This document shows, piece after piece, positions 55,657 through 64,000 of a stretch of 64,000 nt of DNA. The DNA is from Mayfieldus sp963772265. Lineage in GTDB: Bacteria > Actinomycetota > Thermoleophilia > Solirubrobacterales > 70-9. The number at the start of each line of letters is the position of its first letter. Position 1 is the first letter of the stretch. Both the position numbers and the translations under genes were made by a program. Below the pieces are notes generated by a model. That model had not been told where the DNA came from. It searched no databases and saw only the letters and a list, made by a program, of their open reading frames with translations. The stretch covers positions 1-64,000 of the forward strand of contig CAVYWS010000004.1 of assembly GCA_963772265.1 (NCBI GenBank), in the 5' to 3' direction.

Positions 55657-55659
55657 ACT
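55654..55659 (+). promoter_or_regulatory. -10 box TAGACT
   Basis: Ends 8 nt before the ATG at 55668; used to choose that start over an upstream TTG. Confidence 0.45.
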
Positions 55660-55667
55660 CCGCCCGC

Positions 55668-56129
55668 ATGCCCGCCACGGCGGCCACGAGCGGAGGAGAG
55701 TCTCGAGCGGATCGAGTTCGCTCGGCGGATGAGCTGCGCGACGTCCTCAGCGCCCTGCTGGCCGAGATCGACTCCGTGGGGGAGCTCGGAACGCGGATGC
55801 GATCGGCGCAGGTCTCCTACCGCTACGTCTTCTCTGACATCGACCTCTCGCTCACCGTGGTCAGCTCCGACGACGGCGATCACAACATTCGCTGGTCGTT
55901 CTCGGACGACCCGGAGCTGCAGCCCCGGCTCACCCTGGAGATGAGCTCGGTGGTCGCGAACCGCTATCTCCAGGGCCGCGAGAACCTGGCGATTGCGATG
56001 GCTCGCGGCCGGGTCCGCTGCTCGGGCGAGTCGCGGGCGGCGCTCAGCCTGCTCTCGGTCAACCGCCAGCTCGTCGCCTGCTACAGGCGGATCCTGGAGC
56101 AGGATTTCCCGCATCTGCTGCTGCGTTAA
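55668..56129 (+). CDS. SCP2-like sterol/lipid-binding protein
   Basis: 153 residues. YRYVFSDIDLSLTVVSSDDGDHNIRWSFSDD...LTLEMSSVVANRYLQGRENLAIAMARGRVRCSGESRAALSLLSVNRQLV follows the SCP2 fold: beta-sheet, 'ANRYLQG' helix and 'G.V...G' strand. It may bind a lipid or be a subunit; family members are often uncharacterised. Confidence 0.6.
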   Translation: MPATAATSGGESRADRVRSADELRDVLSALLAEIDSVGELGTRMRSAQVSYRYVFSDIDLSLTVVSSDDGDHNIRWSFSDDPELQPRLTLEMSSVVANRYLQGRENLAIAMARGRVRCSGESRAALSLLSVNRQLVACYRRILEQDFPHLLLR

Positions 56130-56135
56130 GTCGGC

Positions 56136-56163
56136 TTGACATCGACCCCCCCGGTCGTATGCT
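56136..56163 (+). promoter_or_regulatory. Sigma-70-type promoter of structured RNA
   Basis: -35 TTGACA (56136-56141), 16-nt spacer, -10 TATGCT (56158-56163). This is the best canonical promoter in the window. Confidence 0.7.
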
Positions 56164-56169
56164 CCGCCT

Positions 56170-56324
56170 ATTGACAAGGCAGCAGGCCGAAAGTGGGCCG
56201 GCCGCCGAGCCTTCCGGCGACTGAGGCGAGGCGAGAAAGCCCGCAAGGCGCATTGAGCGCCGCCAGGCCGACGTAGCGGGCCGAATGCCCGCAGGCGACG
56301 GGGCCGCGTGACCCCGTCGCTTTT
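56170..56324 (+). ncRNA. Structured RNA or riboswitch-like leader with terminator
   Basis: About 155 nt from the expected start to an intrinsic terminator. Helices: GGCC-GAAAGTG-GGCC-type (56185-56198), CGCCG/CGGCG (56203-56219), GGCGC-ATTGA-GCGCC (56247-56261), GCGGGC-CGAAT-GCCCGC (56276-56292), then terminator GCGACGGGG/CCCCGTCGC (56295-56320) with TTTT. The purine-rich joints (GAGAAAGCCCGCAAG, ACGTAGCGGG) look conserved. It could be a stand-alone small RNA or a transcription-attenuating riboswitch for the cyclase gene 34 nt downstream. Rfam class not identified. Confidence 0.5.
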
Positions 56325-56357
56325 GTTGGGCATTACTAAGGTGCTGGCGTCCAGCCA

Positions 56358-57545
56358 ATGCCCGCCGACGAGCAAATCTCCCTCAGCGAGGCTTCGCGTC
56401 GGGCCGGGGTGCCGGCGAGCACGCTGAAGCGCTGGGCCGAGGAGAAGGTGATCCCGCTCAGGCGGGGCCGCTGGACGGCCGTCGCCGCCGCCCAGGCCCG
56501 GGTGGTCGCGCGGATGCGCGAGCGGGGCCACGCGCTCGAGGACTTAAAGCGGGCGGGCCGCGAGGGAAAGCTCGCCTTCGGGCTCGCCGAGGAGCTCTTC
56601 CCCGACACCGCCGGCGTCTACTCGATCGAGGAGGCGGCGGCCGATACCGGCCTGGAGCCGGAGCTGATCGAGCGGCTGCAGATGATGATGGGGACCCCGA
56701 CCGGCAGCGACCGCGCGCTCAGCGAGGCCGACCTCGAGGCGATGCGCCACTGCGCCCGCATTCTCGAGGCCGGCCTGCCGCTGGTCGCCTTCCTGCAGCT
56801 GGTCCGCGTCTACGCGCAGGCGCAGCGCCGCGTCGCCGACGCCGAGGTGCGGCTGTTTCACCTCTACGTGCACGAGCCGCTGATCCGCGACGGGGTGCCG
56901 GAGATGGAGATGGCGGAGGAGATCCAGGGCCTGGCCTCCGACGTGCTGCCGCTCGCAACGCCGCTGTTCGAGTATCTGCACAACCGCTACGTCCGCTTCT
57001 TCCTCGAGCAGGACGTCGTCGGTCACATGGAGTCGGAGCTGGGCCGCGACACCACCCTCGGCCGGGTGCTGGTGACCCTCTGCTTCATCGATCTGACCGG
57101 GTTCGTCCGTTACACCGAGGAGGAGGGCGACGAGGAGGCGTTGGACGTGATCGAGCGCTTCATCGAGACGGTCGAGGCGACCCTGCCCGCCGAGGCGACG
57201 ATCGTCAAGACGATCGGCGACGAGGTGATGATCGTCTCGCCCGACCCCGCCTCGCTGACCGAGTGGGCGGTCGGCTTCCTCGCCCTGTTCCAGGAGCGGC
57301 CGCGGCCGCGGGTCGGGATCCACCACGGCTGGGCCGTCTACCGCGACGGCGACTACTTCGGCACCGACGTCAACCTCGTGCACCGGATCGTCAACCGGGC
57401 GCTCGGCGGCGAGGTGCTGGTCACCGACCGCGTCGTCGAGTCGATTCGGGAGGGCCACCTCCAGTTCGAGCCGATCGGCGAGGTCGACCTGAAGGGGTTC
57501 CCGCTGCCGACGCCCCTATATGTAGTGCGGCCGGCGGACTCCTGA
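56358..57545 (+). CDS. MerR-type DNA-binding domain fused to class III nucleotidyl cyclase
   Basis: 395 residues, intact. N-terminal helix-turn-helix of MerR type (LSEASRRAGVPASTLKRWAEEKVIPLRRGRW); a second MerR-like unit (YSIEEAAADTGLEPELIERLQMMMG...LSEADLEAMRHCARILEAG); helical regulator region (~150-225). Cyclase domain from ~230: metal Asp in FIDLTGFVRYTEEEG, VKTIGDEVMIV with second Asp and substrate Lys, and YFGTDVNLVHRIVNRALGGEVLVTD with transition-state Asn and Arg. All catalytic positions seem present, so cAMP or cGMP synthesis is expected. It is preceded by the structured RNA. Confidence 0.88.
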   Translation: MPADEQISLSEASRRAGVPASTLKRWAEEKVIPLRRGRWTAVAAAQARVVARMRERGHALEDLKRAGREGKLAFGLAEELFPDTAGVYSIEEAAADTGLEPELIERLQMMMGTPTGSDRALSEADLEAMRHCARILEAGLPLVAFLQLVRVYAQAQRRVADAEVRLFHLYVHEPLIRDGVPEMEMAEEIQGLASDVLPLATPLFEYLHNRYVRFFLEQDVVGHMESELGRDTTLGRVLVTLCFIDLTGFVRYTEEEGDEEALDVIERFIETVEATLPAEATIVKTIGDEVMIVSPDPASLTEWAVGFLALFQERPRPRVGIHHGWAVYRDGDYFGTDVNLVHRIVNRALGGEVLVTDRVVESIREGHLQFEPIGEVDLKGFPLPTPLYVVRPADS

Positions 57546-57622
57546 GCGCTCTGCCGACCTACCCGGGATAGGATCCCGAGGCGCTCGAGCGGCTTGCGCG
57601 GGTCGTTCGCGAAAGTGGCCTG

Positions 57623-58915
57623 GTGGCCCCGGGCAGCGCCGGCGTGGCGCTGCTCTCCGGCGGGCCCGACTCGGCCTGCCTGGCGGCGGGCCTGGCCGAG
57701 GTGGTGGGGGGCGGAGCTCGATCGCCGGCCTGCACCTCAACTACCGCCTGCGCGACGACTCCGACCTCGACGAGGAGGCTTGCCGCGAGCTCTGTGAGGA
57801 GCTGGGCATCGAGCTCGAGGTCGAGCGCCCGCGGCTGGCCGAGGGGAACGTGCAGGAGGCCGCGCGCGAGGCCCGCTACTCAGCGGCCGAGCGCCTGCGC
57901 GGAGGCCGGGGCGGGGAGTGGATCGCGGCCGGTCACACCCGCAGCGACCTCGCCGAGACGATGCTCTACCGGCTCGCGGCCTCACCGGGCCGCCGCGCGA
58001 TGCTCGGCCTGGCGCCGCGCCGGGGCCGGCTGGTGCGCCCGCTGCTGGCGATCGGCCGCGCCGAGACCAGGCGCCTCGCCAGCGAGTGCAGGACTGCCCT
58101 ATCGCGACGATCCCTCCAACCGCGACCTGCGCTTCGCCCGGGCCAGGGTCCGCGAGGAGGTGATGCCCGCCCTGCGCGAGATAAACCCGGCGGCGGAGGA
58201 GAACCTGGCCGCGACCTGGGCCGAGCTGGCCGAGGAGGCCGAGGCGCTGGAGGCCCTTGCCGCCGAGGCGCTCGAGCTGGCGGCCGCCCCGCCACCCTCG
58301 AGCGCGGTTCAGGTCGAGCGCCTGGCCGAGCTGGCGCCGGCGATCCGGCGCCTGGCGCTGCGCCGGCTGGCCGAGCGGGCCGCCGGGCGCCAGGTCGCCT
58401 TCGGCCCGGAGCGCGTGGGCGAGATCTGGCGCCTCGCCCGCCAGCCGGAGGGCGGCGAGGTCGAGCTGTCCGGGGGGCTGCGAGCGATCTGCGAGGCGGG
58501 GCTGATCCGCTTCGCCAGGCGCGAGGGAGTGGGTGAGCCCGAGCCGGCGGTCCTGCGGGTGCCGGGAAGCTGCCGCTTCGGAGACTGGGAGATCCGCGCC
58601 GAGCTGCAGCCCGCCGGCCTGGAGCCGATCGGCCCCGACGTCGCGACCCTCGACGCGGCGGCGCTCGGCGACCGCCTCCAGGTGCGCGCCTGGCGGGACG
58701 GCGACCGGATGCGGCCGCTCGGCCTCGCCGGCACGAAGACGCTGCAGGACCTGTTCACCGACAGCCGCGTGCCGCGCTCGCTGCGCCACGGGCTGCCGGT
58801 CGTCGTCGCCGGCGGCCGCATCGCCTGGGTCGCCGGAGTCGCGGTCTCGGAGGAGTTCAAGCTCGGCCCCGGATCGGAACGGGCGGCGGTGCTGACCGCC
58901 AGCCTCAGCGCTTGA
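57623..58915 (+). CDS. tilS: tRNA(Ile)-lysidine synthetase, frameshifted
   Basis: About 430 residues or slightly more. It modifies C34 of tRNA-Ile(CAU) to lysidine, an essential step. PP-loop SGGPDSACLAAGLAE; LHLNYRLRDDSDLDEEACRELCEELGIELEVERP; AREARYSAAERL; IAAGHTRSDLAETMLYRL; GLPYRDDPSNRDLRFARARVREEVMPALREINP. C-terminal TilS domains end RMRPLGLAGTKTLQDLFTDSRVPRSLRHGLPVVVAGGRIAWVAG. Indels near 57715 and 58090. Coding-like sequence (ALERLARVVRESGLV) extends upstream of GTG 57623 to about 57580, so the true start may be earlier. It is followed by hpt and ftsH. Confidence 0.9.
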   Translation: MAPGSAGVALLSGGPDSACLAAGLAEVVGGGARSPACTSTTACATTPTSTRRLAASSVRSWASSSRSSARGWPRGTCRRPRARPATQRPSACAEAGAGSGSRPVTPAATSPRRCSTGSRPHRAAARCSAWRRAGAGWCARCWRSAAPRPGASPASAGLPYRDDPSNRDLRFARARVREEVMPALREINPAAEENLAATWAELAEEAEALEALAAEALELAAAPPPSSAVQVERLAELAPAIRRLALRRLAERAAGRQVAFGPERVGEIWRLARQPEGGEVELSGGLRAICEAGLIRFARREGVGEPEPAVLRVPGSCRFGDWEIRAELQPAGLEPIGPDVATLDAAALGDRLQVRAWRDGDRMRPLGLAGTKTLQDLFTDSRVPRSLRHGLPVVVAGGRIAWVAGVAVSEEFKLGPGSERAAVLTASLSA

Positions 58916-58929
58916 GCCATACTGCGCCG

Positions 58930-59472
58930 GTGAGCGACGACGCGATCGGCGAGATCCTCGTCTCCAGCGAGGACCTCCAGCGGCGGGTGCGCGAGCTGGG
59001 GGCGGAGATCAGCCGCGACTACGAGGGCCGCGACCTGGTCATGGTCGGGGTGCTGAAGGGCGCGGTGCTCTTCATCGCCGACCTGATGCGCCAGCTCACC
59101 GTGCCCTGCGAGATCGACTTCATGGCGGTCTCCAGCTACGGCTCATCGACCGACTCCTCGGGCGTGGTCCGGATCCTCAAGGACCTCGACGCGCCGATCG
59201 AGGGCCGCGACGTGCTGATCGTCGAGGACATCATCGACTCCGGGCTGACGCTCCACTACCTGATGCGCAACCTGAAGGCGCGCTCGCCGCGCTCGCTCGA
59301 GGTCTGCGCGCTGCTGACCAAGCCGGAGCGGCGCCGGGTCGACCTGCCGACCCGCTACGTCGGATTCGAGATCCCCAACCGCTTCGCGATCGGCTACGGC
59401 CTCGACCACTCCCAGCGCTACCGCAACCTCGAGTACGTCGCGGTCCTCGACGAGCAGGGCGGCGACGCCTGA
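58930..59472 (+). CDS. hpt: Hypoxanthine phosphoribosyltransferase
   Basis: 180 residues; converts hypoxanthine or guanine with PRPP to IMP/GMP. VMVGVLKGAVLFIADL, PRPP motif VLIVEDIIDSGLTL, KPERRRVDLPTRYVGFEIPNRFAIGYGLD. GTG start at 58930, 14 nt after the tilS stop, preceded by CATACT. Conserved tilS-hpt-ftsH order. Confidence 0.95.
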   Translation: MSDDAIGEILVSSEDLQRRVRELGAEISRDYEGRDLVMVGVLKGAVLFIADLMRQLTVPCEIDFMAVSSYGSSTDSSGVVRILKDLDAPIEGRDVLIVEDIIDSGLTLHYLMRNLKARSPRSLEVCALLTKPERRRVDLPTRYVGFEIPNRFAIGYGLDHSQRYRNLEYVAVLDEQGGDA

Positions 59473-59587
59473 TCCAGGCCCCCTCGGCCCCGTGATGTGG
59501 CCAGGGCGCTTCGCAGCGCCCAGAGCGTGCCTGGTACGCTGAGATCCCGGTTGCAAGGCCGGATTTCCTTTGTTTCCGCCGTAAAGA

Positions 59588-62094
<2,507 letters not shown>

Positions 62095-63326
62095 ATGGAT
62101 CCGGTTCAGCTCGCAGCAGTCCTCGCCGCGGTGGTCGTGCTCGCCAGCATGATCTCGGTCGAGGTCGGGCTCTCGGTCGCGCTGATCGAGCTCGGCCTCG
62201 GGGTCGTCGTCGGCAACATCTTCAGCCTCGACCCGAACAGCGACTGGCTCGACTTCGTCGCCAGCTTCGCGTCGATCGTGCTCACGTTCCTGGCCGGCGC
62301 CGAGGTCGATCCCGACGACTTCCGCGAGCGCTTCGGCGCCTCGGTCGGCGATCGGGCTGGTCTCGTTCGTCGGGCCGTTCGTCGTCGCCGGGCTGGTCGC
62401 GTACGGGCGCGCTCGGCTGGACCGCCGAAGGCGGCGCTGATCGCGGGCACGGCGCTCTCGACGACCTCGCTGGCCGTCGTCTACGCGGTGCTGGTCGAGA
62501 CCGGGCTCAACTCGACCCGGATCGGCAAGCTGATCATGAGCGCCTGCTTCGTCACCGACATGGCGACGGCGATCGCGCTCTCGGCGATCTTCATCAAGCC
62601 GAACGCCTGGTTTCCGGTCTTCCTGGTCGTCTCGATCGCGCTGATCGTCGGCGCTGCCGAAGATCGCGCCGTGGTTCTTCCGCCGCTACGGCGACCGCGT
62701 GATCGAGCCGGAGATCAAGCTCGATCTTCGTCTGCCTGTTCGTACTGATGGTGGCTCGCCGACGCCGCCAAGGGCCACGCCGTGCTGCCCGCCTTCATCC
62801 TCGGCCTGGTGATGTCCCGCCACTACCAGCAGCACCGCAGGAGCAGGAGCGCCTGCGCGTGGTCGCCTTCGCCTTCCTGACGCCCGTTCTTCTTCCTGCG
62901 GGGCGGCCTCAACGTCTCGCTCGGGGCCGTGTTCGCGAACCTCGGGATCCTCGGCGCTGCTCTTCGCGGCGAAGATGGTCCCCAAGGTCGGCCTGATCCT
63001 GCCGCTGGCGCGCCGCTACGTGCCCGAGCACGCGACGTTCACGACGTTGCTGATGAGCACCGGGCTGACCTTCGGGACGATCTCGCTCGCTCTACGGCCT
63101 GAACGCCGGGATCATCGACAGGACCCAGTTCTCGCTGCTGGTGACCGTGGTCGTCATGTCGGCGATCGTGCCGACGGCGATCGCGCAGCGCTGGTACTCG
63201 CCCGACGTCGAGGCAGAGCGCTGGCCGATCAGCGAGGGCCATGACAGTCCTTGTGCGGTCGTCGCTGCTAAAGAGCTGAAATCGGCCAATTTGCTCTTTA
63301 GCGCCTGCGGGGGAATCGACCGCTAG
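62095..63326 (+). CDS. CPA2/Kef-type cation:proton antiporter, frameshifted
   Basis: About 405 residues with ~11-12 helices. PVQLAAVLAAVVVLASMISVEVGLSVALIELGLGVVVGNI, FLAGAEVDPDDF (Kef/NapA-like), AALIAGTALSTTSLAVVYAVLVETGLN, IMSACFVTDMATAIALSAIF with the ion-site Asp, VCLFVLM...LPAFILGLVMS, FFFLRGGLNVSLGAV, TLLMSTGLTFGTISL. No C-terminal TrkA-N domain visible. Exchanges Na+ or K+ for H+. Indels near 62350, 62660, 62730, 62840 and 63090. Its C-terminal end is approximate. Confidence 0.8.
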
Positions 63327-63382
63327 GCGCGCGCGCGGCGGGTGCGCCATCGCTTGCCACCATCGCCAGGCGGCCGTAAAAG

Positions 63383-64000
63383 TCAGGCCTCGTCGGCCGA
63401 CACCCCTCCGGGCTCGAGCTGGGCGTCGGTGAAGGTGGATCCGGACCGGCTCGTCGTCGGGTCGGTGGCACGCCGCGGCGACCTCTCGCCTTTACCCGCT
63501 CGGTCACCGCCTTGGCGCCGTCGTGGTCGGCGTCCGGGGAGCAGCAGCACGAATTCGTCGCCGCCCCAGCGGAAGGCGCGGTCCGGCAGGCGCAGCTCGT
63601 TGCCACCGAGCGAGAGCGTGACGCCGTCGCAGCGCCTTTGTCTCCTTCGAGGTGACCGAAGAGATCGTTGATCTCCTTGAAGTGCTCGATGTCGCCCATC
63701 GCCATGCTCAGCGGCGTCCCCATCCGGTTGGCGCGCGAGATCTCGTCCAGCAGCGCCTCCTCGAAGGCCCGCCGGTTGCTCGATTCCGGTCAGGCGGTCG
63801 ACGCGCGCCTCCTCGCGGGCCTCCTCCTCGTCGAGCTGCCCCTGACCAGCGCCGGGTCCGGATCCCCTCCGAGCATCAGGTAGTGGGGAGCGCGAAGCTC
63901 CAGCCCGACTCCAGCAGCAGGAACCCGGACCGAGGGCGTTGGCGGCGAGGTCGCCGCTCGCAACAGTCGTCATAGACCAGCGGTGCGGCCAGGCTCGCTG
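63383..64000 (-). CDS. GGDEF-domain protein (putative diguanylate cyclase), partial
   Basis: Cut by the right edge of the window. RVDRLTG...NRR(A)FEEALLDEISRANRMGTPLSMAMGDIEHFKEINDLFGHLEGD, then FRWGGDEFVLLLPDADHDGAKAVTERVK with an intact GGDEF signature. The upstream part (GDLAANALGPGS...) is probably a sensor domain. Indels near 63620 and 63780. It would make cyclic di-GMP; an RxxD inhibition site cannot be judged. The end at 63383 is the first stop in the C-terminal frame. Confidence 0.8.
   Translation of the reverse strand, partial: QRAWPHRWSMTTVASGDLAANALGPGSCCWSRAGASRSPLPDARRGSGPGAGQGQLDEEEAREEARVDRLTGIEQPAGLRGGAAGRDLARQPDGDAAEHGDGRHRALQGDQRSLRSPRRRQRRCDGVTLSLGGNELRLPDRAFRWGGDEFVLLLPGRRPRRRQGGDRAGKGERSPRRATDPTTSRSGSTFTDAQLEPGGVSADEA

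Noticed and set aside
56170..56324. Cyclic-di-GMP-I riboswitch
   Set aside because: Some core-like words (CGCAAGGC, GTAGCGGG) are present, but the paired elements and GNRA-receptor layout could not be aligned convincingly; left as an unassigned structured RNA.

Overview
The window is high-GC DNA from an actinobacterium, most probably of the class Thermoleophilia (Solirubrobacterales-like). I infer this from the gene content: a secreted protein with the lysine-rich 'GTLTLTGKG...AAGKVKL' tail, an NhaA antiporter fused to a DsbA domain, a tilS-hpt-ftsH order, a PucR regulator beside glnA, and many genes whose TANNNT -10 box sits only 4-15 nt before the start codon, as expected of leaderless mRNAs. 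About 25 genes, including tilS, glnA and ftsH, are interrupted by single-base indels while both sides of each break stay conserved. I read these mostly as sequencing or assembly errors and annotate such genes as whole CDSs with approximate boundaries.

Left part, about 1-13,700: an accessory, defence-island-like region. Three near-identical copies of a 260-330 bp repeat (158-427, 4432-4763, 6453-6714) each carry the anticodon-loop-to-3'-end half of a tRNA-Arg(ACG) gene, the usual footprint of tRNA-directed integration. They divide the region into cassettes: (A) HIRAN protein + DUF2130 nuclease-like protein, then a Cys-rich protein + PD-(D/E)XK nuclease; (B) a DUF4268 nuclease-like protein + a small protein; (C) a protein with a serine-recombinase-like segment, divergent from two microproteins with a terminator, then a SIR2-like protein and an MmeI-type restriction-modification enzyme with a small partner. 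A CTTT-N-CGCG-N-AAAG hairpin recurs at several gene and cassette boundaries. No integrase is visible in the window.

13,700-34,700: core metabolism. It holds a PadR regulator, an aldo/keto reductase, two duplicated cytochromes P450 sharing a palindromic promoter operator, an FAD oxidoreductase with an MFS exporter, a DksA/TraR homologue without cysteines, NhaA-DsbA, two cold-shock proteins with matching leaders, a 3-hydroxyacyl-CoA dehydrogenase/enoyl-CoA hydratase fusion in archaeal-type domain order, a sirtuin, an SDR, a lytic transglycosylase lipoprotein and PhoD.

34,700-49,600: envelope and signalling. A two-component system and a MacB-like ABC export operon share 11-bp-periodic CTCTCAG direct repeats. 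Then come an XRE regulator, a large transglycosylase with a degenerate LytM domain, coiled-coil proteins, a nucleoside phosphorylase, an epimerase, an acyltransferase and two S51 peptidases.

49,800-54,400: nitrogen cluster amtB-glnK-glnA-pucR. 54,400-64,000: a VOC protein, a ZIP-like transporter, an SCP2-like protein, a structured RNA with promoter and terminator before a MerR-class III cyclase fusion, tilS, hpt, ftsH, a 44-A homopolymer that is probably an assembly scar, a CPA2 antiporter, and a GGDEF protein cut by the right edge.
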